Both the position numbers and the translations under genes were made by a program. A stretch of DNA of 58,456 nt from Candidatus Pacearchaeota archaeon. GTDB taxonomy: Archaea > Nanobdellota > Nanobdellia > UBA10117 > JAFCGA01. Of this stretch, positions 40,176-50,166 are shown piece by piece. The notes beneath the pieces were generated by a model. It searched no databases. It worked only from the letters and a program-made list of their open reading frames with translations, and was not told the origin of the DNA. Position 1 is the stretch's first letter; the number at the start of each line of letters is the position of its first letter. The stretch covers positions 1 through 58,456 of the forward strand of contig JAFCGA010000006.1 in the NCBI GenBank assembly GCA_017608345.1, read 5' to 3'.

Positions 40176-43100
40176 TTATCTCTTTCCGAACATTTGCTTT
40201 GATAATATTTTGGATTTCTCAGCTTTAACTGGTGTTATTGGTTGAGTTTGCTCCTTATCTCCAGTTAGCATAGCGATTGCGGGAGTTGTTGTGGGTTGCG
40301 GCGCGGGTATGGCTGTGGGTTGAGTTATCGGTATTCCTGATCCTCCTTGCGTATAAGTTCCGATATGTGTATGTCCGTTTGCGTCTATTTCTAAAGGAAT
40401 ATCAGTTTTGCCACAAGAATCATGAATTACTATTTTATCTTCAGAGTGTCCTTTTGACTTCGAGAATAAGCGTACTTCCGCTCCGTTAGCTGTAAGGATC
40501 GGAACATTTGTTTCTGAAATTCCTAGTCCGTTCATGTTCATATCTACTCGGATAAATATATCCTCTGGGGAATCATATTCTACTGCATCGTCATTAACGT
40601 CATCATTTATTGTAATATCAACAGTTAAGGAACCGATTGTAAAGTTTCCATCTGGTTCTAAGCTATCGTCGTTGTCATCTGTGTAATTAATCATATAAGA
40701 GTCTGATCTTCGAGTATCCTTAACCGTAAGTTGATTATCGCCCACATCTAATTCCTGAAATTGCATAATGTAAGATTCCTGCTTAGCATGATCAGACACT
40801 ACGAAATATGGCTTTTGGTTATGGATATTAATTAATCCTTGATTATCATCATTAATTAGAGGTCTAAAGGAGTTCCTGCCGAGCAGATATTCTCCATTGT
40901 TTAGATAGATCCAGGCACTAGTCATTCCTGCCTTTGTTGGAGTAAAGACGATTATCTGATCCCCGTCTGTTTCACTAATTTGCAACTTCTCTCCTCCACA
41001 AGGCGTGTCTACGAATCTTACTTCCAAGCAAGCACCATCATAACAACCATATGGGCAATCAAAGAAAGAATCGTGATAAGTGTTTGTGCACCAGCCTTCT
41101 CGTACCTTACAACCCCGTCCTCCTTGGCATTGTTCTACCTCACTTAACTGGTTATTTTCGTCGGGGATGTAACATACATCTGTATATTCCTCTTGCTCAC
41201 CTTCAAACGGCCAGGTTACTGTTCCTTTCACAAGGATGTTTTTTCCGTCGGTGAATTCTTCATTTTTGTCCGAGTCTACGCACGTTAATCCACTGCAATC
41301 CTGAGCCAACTGAGTCAAATCATAATCAAAATAAGTACTACCTGCATAATCAATATACAGTTCTCCATTATCAACGTGATAATCTGGTACGCAGATTTGC
41401 TTTTGCTGCCCTTCAAATTCAATATCCATTATTCCCTGAACCAGAGAATCTTGACCGATCTTTAGCTTGAGCGGCTTGAAATCAGAGAAACCAACGCCGT
41501 CTTGCCAGCCAGCAGATTGAGAATAGCTAGCTAAGGTATATTTATCAGAAATTCTTAGTTCGTCTTCAGATGTCACCCCAAAGTCAGCCATTATAGAATA
41601 TCCGCCAGTCGTTCCGTCTTCTGAATAAGTTGGTGCATAGTTTGTTGGTAAGCTAGTTACATCTGTAGCTCTTAGGCGTGCTTTGCTAGCAAGACACGCA
41701 CCCGCAACACAGCCATTTGGACAAGTATAATCAACTAATCCCTTGTCCTGCGGTCCAGTTGTGTCCATTGCATAGCAGTTTGTCTCCCGCAAAATTTGCC
41801 CGTTAAAGCACTGATCTTCCTGCTGGTTTATTCCATCATGCCAATACAAAGTACCTTTTTGATAGGGATCCCATCCAGCATCGCTTTCAGTACAGAATAT
41901 TTCATCGCAGCTCTGTGCTAGCTGAGTCAAATCATAATCATAGTAAGTATCACCGTTCGCAGCGATGTACAGGAATTGATGGTTGCTATCTCTCGCTACT
42001 GGAACACATACATTCATCTTTGGCACGCCATCAAAGCCAATATCAATTGCTCCGCGCGTCATAATGTCAGCAACTTTTATTACAATTATTTCCGCTTGAG
42101 GAAGAGCATTTTTATCTACCCACCCGCTAGATTGAGAATAGCTAACTAGCGTCTCGCTATTCATTGTTGCTCTTAATTTTGCGAATGTTAATCCGCCGGA
42201 GAATCCATCGCCTGAATAAGTTGGGTTATAGTTTGAAGGTAAGTCTGTTACGTCTCTTGCTCTCAGGTGATTGGTTATGCAGGCGCCTTCTGCGCAGCCG
42301 TTTGGACAATCATGTCCTAACCGCGCCAGCTTAATAGTACCACTATTATCTCCGCAATAATATTCGATTAGCATATCGGCAGATCCAGTACTACAAAAAT
42401 CTTCACCGATTTCATATTGATCCGTAATTTCACTCCTTCCACTAGTTGTTCCTCTTATATTGTAATTCAGTCCATATGCGTTTGGCAGACCTGAAGTAGT
42501 GAATTCTTGGTTTGGATCATCTGTATCTGTACAAGTTTGAATAATATTTAAACAGAATTCTACAACGTCCCGCGGATCTTCCCCGCCTACAGTTCCTTCT
42601 ATTATATCTTTTATACATACATCAACATTTCCTGCTGCTCCAGTTTCTCCCTCTTCAAGTTCTTCAGTAAGAATACCATTAACTCTTAGTTTAGTGGTAG
42701 AAGAACCGATATAAGTAGCTTCTACGTGATAATCTACTCCCTCGAAAGTATATGTTGCTTCATCTCCTTCATACACAACCTCGTTAATATTGCAAGGAGC
42801 ACAAGGATCCTCACCGACTCTAAATTCTTTGCAGTCCAATTCACCAGCCTCAGTGTCATCACCATTATTGTTCAGATCGACGTACGCGCAGATATCCCAG
42901 TATCCTTCAGTTATATCTTCAGTATCGCTGAATCCAGTCCCGTCTGCTCCAATGGTTCCTGAGCCGCCAGTCGGTGCGTCTAAGGGCGAGTCCCGTGCAT
43001 ATAGTCTAAACTCCCTGCCTTGGCAATTAGATAATCCGTGTATTGTCCAGGCCCAAGCATATGGTTCGTCTGAATTCCCAGTTTCAAATACTTCCACATC

Positions 43101-44858
43101 GAACTGAACGGGTCCTGCGCAGCTAGATTCTTCTACGCAAGCACCTTCATCACAAATATAGCCTTCTGGACAAAAGTAATGCTCATACTGCGGTGGCCAA
43201 GGATTCGTATTATCACAGTACCACTCCATCAACGCTCCATCAGGTCCGCAGCCATCCCAGCCAGAATCATCCCCACCATATTCAAAATGTCCCATTTGGT
43301 AAATATTATATCCATATGAATTATCATTACCCGGATAAGGAAATTCTCTATCTAGATCATCACTATCTATACACGTTGGCTCAAGTAAGCAGGCTCCATT
43401 AGCGCAACCATTCTCACAATCAATATAATGCCCACCTCTTCCGCCAGAATAGCAGAAATGTTCCTCAACTCGGCAGTTGCTGTCTGTAGCAGGACAGCCA
43501 GATACGAAGGTATTTCCGCTTACGCAAGTATCGGGAGCATCGGGATATCCGGTCCAAGTAGTAGTTACTGGTGTATATTGATCTGGACCGCCAGTCCAAT
43601 TCCCTGGCGCATAAGTGCTATAATCCTCGCTGTTGTCTGGGTCAGTGCAAGATGGAGTGCATAAATTTACTGCTCTAAACCATCCATTTCTTGTGTAGGC
43701 GCTAGCAGTATTAAAGAATATTTTTACTTCTTCACCGTTTATAATCGCGTTCTCCACAGCATTACTGTTAAAGAAACCCGAGAGCTGAATCTTATTATCG
43801 TTAAGTAATTTCAGCTCAGCCCCATGCACAGAATGGATGGAAATTCCAGATGCAGTAACTATATCTGTAGCCCGAAATGATTCTCCATTGTGGCCATTTT
43901 CTAAATAATAGAATAAATTATCGCTTTGCTCACCTGTAGATCTCGTATAATTGAATATTCCCGCAACTAAAACTGCTCCGGGAGATGATTCAAAAACTGG
44001 CTCACAAATAATGCACGCAGCGTTATCACAGCCATTAGGACAAGTATGATGGTTTGTAGTAATCCCTCCATTACAGAATTGCTCTTCAAGAATATTTATT
44101 AGTGCAGGGTTACTAAGATAGTCTTTCTGACAAATATCTTCCCACGTAGTTGGAGGATTGTTGTAGTTCAGAGTAACTTGACCGGGAGTATAGAAGTCTT
44201 TTCCATAATCGCTATCAACGCAAGGTTGCCAGTTATTCTGCACAGTAAAATTTCCAGAATAAACAGAGCTCCAAGCACCGTCATTATCTAAGGCACTAAT
44301 ATAAATTCTATAAATTCCATTAGGAATTGTTGTTGTGTCCCAGCTGGCGTACCAAATATCGTTAGTATCTGTATTAGTGCTAGTAAGAAATGTTACTTGA
44401 CCTGAGCTGTTTACATAACGAAGGTGTACGTTGTTCAATGTTCCATCAAGATCGTAAATCTCAGCTTCGACAGTTATTGTTCCTGAAACTGTCTCCCCGC
44501 CAGTTGGAAATATAATATTGATCACTGGTTCTTGGTTGCTATCACTAGTTCTTTCTCGAGGTGTAACAATCTCTTTAGGCTGCTCAGTTTGTTTTGGAGT
44601 AATACAAGCACCATCCTTACAACCATAATCACATTTGTACTGATTAGCAGTTGCCTTATCCCCTGAACAATAAAACTCAGTTAGAACATTCTTTTCGCAG
44701 TAATCTGTCTTCTCGCTATGGAATATCCACCAGTTAGCATATAAAGTTCCTTTTACATTCGGGACATCGCCACCATCCGTCTCTCTACAAGCAGCATACG
44801 CAAGCCCAGAAGACAAAATTAAACTTAGAACTAAAATTACACCCAAATATTTCTTCAT
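40176..44858 (-). CDS. Large secreted Cys-rich surface protein, 1560 aa
   Basis: A signal peptide (MKKYLGVILVLSLILSSGLAYA) is followed by at least six modules ending in CxxGCxxGAC (residues about 80, 277, 484, 568, 855, 1050). There is an Ig-like domain (116-207) and a tandem duplicated module (about 866-986 and 1061-1187) with SYSQSxGW and YYDYDLTQLAQ-type blocks. The C-terminus is Thr/Pro-rich (PTAIPAPQPTTTP). Many Cys pairs suggest disulfide stabilisation outside the cell. It may be a major envelope or attachment protein. No membrane anchor is visible at the C-terminus. Confidence 0.85.
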   Translation of the reverse strand: MKKYLGVILVLSLILSSGLAYAACRETDGGDVPNVKGTLYANWWIFHSEKTDYCEKNVLTEFYCSGDKATANQYKCDYGCKDGACITPKQTEQPKEIVTPRERTSDSNQEPVINIIFPTGGETVSGTITVEAEIYDLDGTLNNVHLRYVNSSGQVTFLTSTNTDTNDIWYASWDTTTIPNGIYRIYISALDNDGAWSSVYSGNFTVQNNWQPCVDSDYGKDFYTPGQVTLNYNNPPTTWEDICQKDYLSNPALINILEEQFCNGGITTNHHTCPNGCDNAACIICEPVFESSPGAVLVAGIFNYTRSTGEQSDNLFYYLENGHNGESFRATDIVTASGISIHSVHGAELKLLNDNKIQLSGFFNSNAVENAIINGEEVKIFFNTASAYTRNGWFRAVNLCTPSCTDPDNSEDYSTYAPGNWTGGPDQYTPVTTTWTGYPDAPDTCVSGNTFVSGCPATDSNCRVEEHFCYSGGRGGHYIDCENGCANGACLLEPTCIDSDDLDREFPYPGNDNSYGYNIYQMGHFEYGGDDSGWDGCGPDGALMEWYCDNTNPWPPQYEHYFCPEGYICDEGACVEESSCAGPVQFDVEVFETGNSDEPYAWAWTIHGLSNCQGREFRLYARDSPLDAPTGGSGTIGADGTGFSDTEDITEGYWDICAYVDLNNNGDDTEAGELDCKEFRVGEDPCAPCNINEVVYEGDEATYTFEGVDYHVEATYIGSSTTKLRVNGILTEELEEGETGAAGNVDVCIKDIIEGTVGGEDPRDVVEFCLNIIQTCTDTDDPNQEFTTSGLPNAYGLNYNIRGTTSGRSEITDQYEIGEDFCSTGSADMLIEYYCGDNSGTIKLARLGHDCPNGCAEGACITNHLRARDVTDLPSNYNPTYSGDGFSGGLTFAKLRATMNSETLVSYSQSSGWVDKNALPQAEIIVIKVADIMTRGAIDIGFDGVPKMNVCVPVARDSNHQFLYIAANGDTYYDYDLTQLAQSCDEIFCTESDAGWDPYQKGTLYWHDGINQQEDQCFNGQILRETNCYAMDTTGPQDKGLVDYTCPNGCVAGACLASKARLRATDVTSLPTNYAPTYSEDGTTGGYSIMADFGVTSEDELRISDKYTLASYSQSAGWQDGVGFSDFKPLKLKIGQDSLVQGIMDIEFEGQQKQICVPDYHVDNGELYIDYAGSTYFDYDLTQLAQDCSGLTCVDSDKNEEFTDGKNILVKGTVTWPFEGEQEEYTDVCYIPDENNQLSEVEQCQGGRGCKVREGWCTNTYHDSFFDCPYGCYDGACLEVRFVDTPCGGEKLQISETDGDQIIVFTPTKAGMTSAWIYLNNGEYLLGRNSFRPLINDDNQGLINIHNQKPYFVVSDHAKQESYIMQFQELDVGDNQLTVKDTRRSDSYMINYTDDNDDSLEPDGNFTIGSLTVDITINDDVNDDAVEYDSPEDIFIRVDMNMNGLGISETNVPILTANGAEVRLFSKSKGHSEDKIVIHDSCGKTDIPLEIDANGHTHIGTYTQGGSGIPITQPTAIPAPQPTTTPAIAMLTGDKEQTQPITPVKAEKSKILSKQMFGKR

Positions 44859-44892
44859 ATAATTAAGAAACTGCGGAGATATATATCACTTA

Positions 44893-45810
44893 CTATTTTA
44901 CATATACGAAAGAGTAATTCTTTCCGAGGGTTTTAACTAAGAACTTTATAATATTCATATATTGTTTTTCATTAGCATCTCGCACACAGTCCATGTAGTC
45001 CGGTCGATCTCTAAAGTAAATATTGATCTCCGGATACTTGTTTTTCTTCAGCAGGAAGTTCATTATAAGTCGGGAAACTCTTCCATTGCCATCAACGAAG
45101 GGGTGAATTGTCACGAACTTCATCGATATAATTGCAGCAAGCTCTAATGGATGGAGTTTCTTTTTGTTTTCTTTATACCATTTTATTAGCTCGCGCATTA
45201 GCCGAGGAACTATCGATGGTGGCGGCAGCACAACATCTGAGCCGCGGATAAATACTTGAATCGGTCTATATTTTCTAGCGTTCTCGTTGTCAATGTCTTT
45301 CAATATGAAAGAGTGAATTTTCAATATCATTTGCTCGTTTAGATCTCCGCGGTAATCCTCTAAGAAATCAATTGCAGCTTTGTGGTTTTTGACTTCGTAT
45401 ACTTCTCGAAGCGAGGCTTTCTTTGGAATTAGCCCTTCTGTTATAATAAGTGAAGTATCTCTCAGACTGAGAGTATTCCCTTCTATAGCATTTGAATTAT
45501 ATGTGAGTTCTGTGAAAAACCATTCTCTGAACTTCTCTAAGCCCGACTTGCCCGCTTTTTTTAAATATTCATCAAACTTATATTTTATTTCTTCGGTCTT
45601 TTCTGCGTCTTTTTTAGATAAATATTTGTATGTCTTGGCTAGCTTTAATTCTGTAGAGAATTTTGCTATTTCTTCTGCCACTAACTTTTTAGATAAGTTT
45701 CCCTTGCCAATATATTTAGATATCTTTTTCCATTTTTTACCACTACGAGAATTATGAACTAAATAATTTTGTACAGCATCGCCAGGTTTCCTTATTTCAT
45801 GATAAACCAT
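44893..45810 (-). CDS. Fic domain protein with inhibitory motif
   Basis: This 305-aa protein has the Fic core HPFVDGNGRVSRL, complete for AMP transfer, and an N-terminal SNAIEGN that fits the inhibitory (S/T)xxxE(G/N) helix of class II Fic enzymes. It should put AMP or another nucleotide on a target protein hydroxyl, with self-inhibition. The ATG at 45810 is chosen from the TATA-like ACTTAAGAAG about 26 bases upstream, over an in-frame GTG at 45828. Confidence 0.87.
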   Translation of the reverse strand: MVYHEIRKPGDAVQNYLVHNSRSGKKWKKISKYIGKGNLSKKLVAEEIAKFSTELKLAKTYKYLSKKDAEKTEEIKYKFDEYLKKAGKSGLEKFREWFFTELTYNSNAIEGNTLSLRDTSLIITEGLIPKKASLREVYEVKNHKAAIDFLEDYRGDLNEQMILKIHSFILKDIDNENARKYRPIQVFIRGSDVVLPPPSIVPRLMRELIKWYKENKKKLHPLELAAIISMKFVTIHPFVDGNGRVSRLIMNFLLKKNKYPEINIYFRDRPDYMDCVRDANEKQYMNIIKFLVKTLGKNYSFVYVK

Positions 45811-45860
45811 ATAGAATAATGTGGGCACATCTTCTTAAGTGTTTCTATTTGTGCCCATAT

Positions 45861-46388
45861 TTACGCAGCAATCTTATTAATTTCTACTTTACAAGCAATC
45901 GGATATTTAGAAGCAGCTTTCCTAAGAGCTTCCTTAGCTGCGGGAATTCCTTTTTCCTCAACGTAAGCAGACATTAGGATCTTGCCGAGCTTAACTTGGC
46001 ACGCAGCTCCAATTGGCTTTCCGAAGGAGTGTCTCATCCCCTGCTGCATACGGTCTGCTCCAGCGCCAGTTGCTAGAGGATTCTCTCTCATAATGTGATG
46101 CGGAAAAGCTCTTAATTTGAGATGATAGCCTAATTTACCTAGAACTTTTGTCATATATTTTGTAGCTGCAATTCTGCTAGCTTCAATTGCATTGTGTCTT
46201 AGATTTACAGCCCGCTTAGCGACTAAGTTTACTTCGTAGGGATATGCGCCGCTTTTATTACCCATGTGATACATGATAATTTTATTTCCCGGTACTCCGC
46301 GGATATAGGACTTACTTCGATACTTAGATCTACGAGTATAAGCTCTCGTTATTCTTCGATATGCTTTAGCCTCTCTAAGTTTTGCCAT
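45861..46388 (-). CDS. rpl10e: Ribosomal protein L10e
   Basis: This 175-aa large-subunit protein, the archaeal/eukaryotic counterpart of L16, starts MAKLREAKAYRRI. It has VPGNKIIMYHMGN, RAFPHHIMRENPLATGAGADRMQQGMRHSFGKPIG and a basic N-terminus; length and motifs are as expected. It binds near the A-site tRNA elbow. It is monocistronic, with A/T-rich sequence upstream. Confidence 0.95.
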   Translation of the reverse strand: MAKLREAKAYRRITRAYTRRSKYRSKSYIRGVPGNKIIMYHMGNKSGAYPYEVNLVAKRAVNLRHNAIEASRIAATKYMTKVLGKLGYHLKLRAFPHHIMRENPLATGAGADRMQQGMRHSFGKPIGAACQVKLGKILMSAYVEEKGIPAAKEALRKAASKYPIACKVEINKIAA

Positions 46389-46449
46389 GCTAGAAATAAC
46401 AACTGAAGTGGCCTTTTAAAAGTTTCCGAAACCAGAATATTTATAAACT

Positions 46450-46473
46450 TATATGCATATGAGTATATATGCA
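46450..46473. promoter_or_regulatory. Repeat/palindrome at toxin-antitoxin promoter
   Basis: ATATGCATAT is a perfect palindrome at 46451-46460. TATATGCA occurs twice as a direct repeat (46450-46457 and 46466-46473), 16 bases apart, between the TATA-like ATATTTATAAA (46437-46447) and the start codon. This is where an autoregulatory operator for a toxin-antitoxin pair would lie. Confidence 0.4.
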
Positions 46474-46744
46474 AATGGAAATAAAAACTGTCCATCATTG
46501 GCCGACTCTCAAGACGATGCTGAGGGTAGAAGATGTTCTCCGTGGAGCAGATGAAGCGATTTCAGTAGCAGAGCTTAAGCGGAGACTGCAAACACAAATA
46601 ATGGACCAAACTCTTCGACTTATTCTTTTCTATTTAGAAAACAAAGGTGATATCCTAATTAGCGATAGAAAGATAGTATGGATTCGAAACGATAGCCCAG
46701 AATTCTTAAAGATGATTAAGAATAGCCAGGGAATTGAGCTATGA
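46469..46744 (+). CDS. Winged-helix antitoxin-like protein
   Basis: This 91-aa winged-helix protein (VEDVLRGADEAISVAELKRRL; QTLRLILFYLENKGDILISDRKIVW) is followed by a short tail and overlaps the RelE-like gene by ATGA. In type II modules the first gene is the DNA-binding antitoxin, and the layout fits. An alternative start at 46475 would remove two residues. Confidence 0.72.
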   Translation: MQMEIKTVHHWPTLKTMLRVEDVLRGADEAISVAELKRRLQTQIMDQTLRLILFYLENKGDILISDRKIVWIRNDSPEFLKMIKNSQGIEL

Positions 46745-47097
46745 AATTAGTCAGAGTAAGATTGATTGGCAATGCAGAAAGAGAATTTGAAGAATTAAAT
46801 AAGCGAGTTGGAGAAGAGAAAGCAAGGGGTGTTGAAAATTCAGAGAATCAGCAGTTACTTCGTTCAATTAAACGAGCTACAGAGCTTGTGAAGGAAAATC
46901 CGTTTTATGGTGCGCAGATAAAGAAGAAGCTAATTCCGAAGACGTTGCCAGTTGATAATCTCTGGAAAGTTAATTTAACTGGATATTGGCGAATGCTTTA
47001 TACAATAAAGGGTGAAGCATTAGAAATTATCTGTTTTGTTCTAGAAATCTGCGATCATAGCGAGTATAACAAATTATTTGGATTTAAGAAAAAATAG
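46741..47097 (+). CDS. RelE/ParE-like toxin
   Basis: This 118-aa protein has the RelE-fold pattern of archaeal toxins: ELVKENPFYGAQIKKKLIPK, LWKVNLTGYWRMLYTIKGEALEIICFVLEICDHSEYNKLFGFKKK. RelE toxins cut ribosome-bound mRNA. It is preceded and overlapped by the winged-helix gene. It stands alone in the window, between L10e and ThrRS. Confidence 0.83.
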   Translation: MKLVRVRLIGNAEREFEELNKRVGEEKARGVENSENQQLLRSIKRATELVKENPFYGAQIKKKLIPKTLPVDNLWKVNLTGYWRMLYTIKGEALEIICFVLEICDHSEYNKLFGFKKK

Positions 47098-47188
47098 AGT
47101 TAACGTGCTATTTTACTTTCGCCCCCGGTTTAATATACTGTTTAAAGAATTTGAAGTAGTATTTCTCAATACCTCTCTGAGCACCCCG

Positions 47189-49009
47189 CTAGCTAAAAAT
47201 CGGCCTTTTAGATAGCATATTCGGTAAAGGTAGCGGTCTGAATGGCTTTCCAGAGCACTCTTTCTTGACCCATTTTGCTATCTCAGCTAAGGACATATCT
47301 TTTATCTTACCAGATTCTCTGAATCTTAAGGGTAGTTTCTTAGCTTTCTTCTCTTTTTCTCCAATAACAATCACTGCAGGAATCCATTCTTTCTGAGCAC
47401 CGCTAATCTTCTTGCCAATTGATTCAACGCGGTCATCGATATCGACTCTTATCCGCTCCTTTTCTAACTGATTCGAAATCTTCTCAGCATCTTTTATGAA
47501 TTTATCTGACACTGGACAGATTCTTACTTGCGTTGGAGATAACCATAATGGGAAGACGGGGTTCTTTTTATCTACTGTATTTTCTAGTATTCCCGCTAAG
47601 ACTCTTTCAATTCCTCCTGGAGACATATGTAATATCACTGGGGTTTTCTGTTTACCCGTTTTATCGATATACTCTATCCCATATCGCTGAGCATTTTGAA
47701 CATCTATTTGCACGGTTTGAGTTTCTATTGGACGACCCAAATTATCCATATATACATAATTGTTCTTTACAATCCAATATTGATCACTGTAATCTAATAT
47801 TTCCAATAGCATTGGTTTTTTCCAAATTTTGACCATTTTTTTGAGCCAATCTTTGCTGTTTTGAAAGAATTCATTGGTCATCCGGTAGACTAGTGAATAT
47901 TCTACGCCGTAACCTTTTGCAACATCCATCTCAAATTCATGTTGTTTAATGAACTCTTCCTTAGCGTGTTTAAGGTCTTTGCAAACTGTATGCATATCGG
48001 GCATAGTAAATGCACACGCACGTTTTAGCCCAACTGCTTCGCCTCGCTGTTCTCTTCTAAATGCATATTTAGATAATTCATACATTTTTAATGGGAGATT
48101 CTTGTAAGATAGCGGCATATCTTTTTTGATCATAAACTGACCAAAACAAGCAGCGTAACGCAAGAATAATTTTTTCTTGCCAGATAAAACTTTGAATTGC
48201 CGCTCTGAGAATGCTTCTAGAAACTTGCTAATTATCGGGTCATCTAGCGAGTACATTATAGGAGTCTCTACTTCTAACCCTCCGAAAGCATGTACTTTCT
48301 GAGAAATATAGTTTTCGAGCTGTCGCTTAATGAAGGTGCCAGCAGGATACCATCGTAGGTTACCGAATTCAGATGCAGGCTCGTTGTCACATAGGTCATG
48401 CATATGCATTATCTTTAAATGCGGCGGAGCAAGGTCTTTTGTTTTTCTATTTCCAGTTTCATAGTTATAAAAGGATTCCAGCAGCGGATGTTTTGAGAAT
48501 TTGAACTTCTTTGCGTCGGTTATTTTTCCAGATGCAGCCATTACTTTGTAGACTGCAGGCGGTCTCTTCCTTTCTACTTTTTCTACTTTTGATTCTCCGC
48601 CAAACTCCCGACTCAATTCCGATAGCGGATGACCTTTACACTTAAGATTAAAAGCCTTGTACCAGCCAAAAGGAGCTGAAGTAACTTTATAATTCTTTTT
48701 CAAATCTTTAGCTGCTAGATCAAGGATTTCCTTAGCTGATTTTGGATTGCTAGGATCACTTACTAAATGAACATATGGGTAAAGCACGACGTTTTTTGTT
48801 CCGACTTTCTCTGAAATATCTTTGATTTCGTTTACTAATCGCTTAGCAACTGCTTTTTCCTTGCCTTCATCTGCTTTCTGAGATGCTGAAAGGACAACTA
48901 AACAGTCTTTTACAATTATTTTCTCTTTTTTGATATCTTCAGCTTGCTTTATAGCCTTCTTTTTCGGCTCGATCTCAATAAAGTCAGAATGCAATGCTAG
49001 TATCTTCAT
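47189..49009 (-). CDS. thrS: Threonyl-tRNA synthetase, archaeal type
   Basis: This 606-aa class II aaRS has the archaeal N-terminal editing domain (MKILALHSDFIEIE...VLYPYVHL...APFGWYKAF, residues 1-140), which is related to D-aminoacyl-tRNA deacylases and removes misattached Ser. Catalytic signs are YAACFGQF, DMHTVCKD and HMSPGGIERVL (motif 3). The anticodon-binding part is LSPTQVRICPVSD. It charges tRNA-Thr, one isoacceptor of which (CGU) is encoded at 19389-19498. No intein seen. Confidence 0.95.
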   Translation of the reverse strand: MKILALHSDFIEIEPKKKAIKQAEDIKKEKIIVKDCLVVLSASQKADEGKEKAVAKRLVNEIKDISEKVGTKNVVLYPYVHLVSDPSNPKSAKEILDLAAKDLKKNYKVTSAPFGWYKAFNLKCKGHPLSELSREFGGESKVEKVERKRPPAVYKVMAASGKITDAKKFKFSKHPLLESFYNYETGNRKTKDLAPPHLKIMHMHDLCDNEPASEFGNLRWYPAGTFIKRQLENYISQKVHAFGGLEVETPIMYSLDDPIISKFLEAFSERQFKVLSGKKKLFLRYAACFGQFMIKKDMPLSYKNLPLKMYELSKYAFRREQRGEAVGLKRACAFTMPDMHTVCKDLKHAKEEFIKQHEFEMDVAKGYGVEYSLVYRMTNEFFQNSKDWLKKMVKIWKKPMLLEILDYSDQYWIVKNNYVYMDNLGRPIETQTVQIDVQNAQRYGIEYIDKTGKQKTPVILHMSPGGIERVLAGILENTVDKKNPVFPLWLSPTQVRICPVSDKFIKDAEKISNQLEKERIRVDIDDRVESIGKKISGAQKEWIPAVIVIGEKEKKAKKLPLRFRESGKIKDMSLAEIAKWVKKECSGKPFRPLPLPNMLSKRPIFS

Positions 49010-49124
49010 AGTTTATCACCTACTTTACTACAATAAAAGCTTTTAGAAATCTGGCTAGATGAATTATTCAGAACTTGTCCGATACTCACCCATATATTGC
49101 ATAGTAGAAAGTAAGAACGATAAT

Positions 49125-50075
49125 TTATAAAGCTTCTTGAAATGGTACCGTCCATTCTTCATGAAAATCAATGGCGGAAGTAGGATATTGCTGAGTATTA
49201 TCGCCAACATCCCCTTTCTCAAGCATACCATGTACTTTGAGTAAATGGATGAGTAGGCTATTCAATCGGAGTTTGGGACAGATAGTATCGGTGTATCCAA
49301 TATCAGTATCAACAGGAATTGCACGATTCGTATCTGCTATGTCTGCATCGCCAACGTAGTCCACTTTCCCGCAGCCCGGAAAGGGACAGAGTCTATCCTC
49401 AGCTCTTCGCATTTTTAGTTGAAGTCCTTTTAGATCCGGCGCAGATCTGGCATTACCTACGTTCTTAATCATATCGGTCATTCGATCGACAAGATCTTGC
49501 CGACTAATCCCTTTTTCTTCGAGAATTGCTAATTCTTCAGCATCTTGTTCAACGAAGTGATTAACAACCTCGGGCGGTAGATGGGTCCAATCTTTGTACT
49601 GTTCAGTATTGATTATTTTCCGTTCGCCATCCCCGACAGAATTTCTGAAGAAATTATTAAGATCAATTTGATATTTTTCACAAATCTGTTGAGCAAGTTG
49701 ATAACTTGATCTATTTGGATTGTAGGCATTACGAATTAATGTAACTAATGGCATCAATCCTCGTTCGAGACCGGTGTCCATAAAGTACCCAACGGCTCGC
49801 GCATTTCTTTCAGTTTCTAGATTTAGTCGCTCAATGAGAGTTGAACCTAGTTTCTCCAACCGTGCAGCATATCGTTTTTTTACGGGAATGTTTTCATTAG
49901 GCTGAATTGATTGTACAAGTTCTTTCGCTACAGAACCAATTAGTTGTGGATCAGCGTCTTTTAGTTCTAAATCACTAATTAAATAATCTCCAATAGTCGC
50001 AAATCGTAATTCATCAACTTCTTCTGAAGTAACTCCTAGATTTGGGGCAAAAGGATCATAAGCATCTATTACCAT
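49125..50075 (-). CDS. Hypothetical protein with zinc-finger-like C-terminus, 316 aa
   Basis: No family recognised. The N-terminal two-thirds are helical. The C-terminal part has RLCPFPGCGKV and, about 35 residues on, ICPKLRLNSLLIHLLKVHG. This gives Cys pairs and an HxxxxH that could bind zinc. It may be a nucleic-acid-binding protein. It has a TATA-like TTTTAAAA upstream (near 50100). Confidence 0.6.
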   Translation of the reverse strand: MVIDAYDPFAPNLGVTSEEVDELRFATIGDYLISDLELKDADPQLIGSVAKELVQSIQPNENIPVKKRYAARLEKLGSTLIERLNLETERNARAVGYFMDTGLERGLMPLVTLIRNAYNPNRSSYQLAQQICEKYQIDLNNFFRNSVGDGERKIINTEQYKDWTHLPPEVVNHFVEQDAEELAILEEKGISRQDLVDRMTDMIKNVGNARSAPDLKGLQLKMRRAEDRLCPFPGCGKVDYVGDADIADTNRAIPVDTDIGYTDTICPKLRLNSLLIHLLKVHGMLEKGDVGDNTQQYPTSAIDFHEEWTVPFQEAL

Positions 50076-50166
50076 TATATAGTGATATAAGCTATCTTAT
50101 TTTAAAAAGCTTTCTAATTTAGACTTCTTTCACAACTCTTAAAAACTTCTCCACGCTAGTATACAC

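Noticed and set aside
41000-44700. Repeated motifs that might be a CRISPR or tandem repeat array
   Set aside because: The repeats are protein modules of uneven spacing inside one open frame. No CRISPR array was seen anywhere in the window.
47098-47188. Small minus-strand gene between the RelE toxin and ThrRS
   Set aside because: One frame gives a short Lys/Phe-rich peptide, but there is no start codon with support and no promoter.
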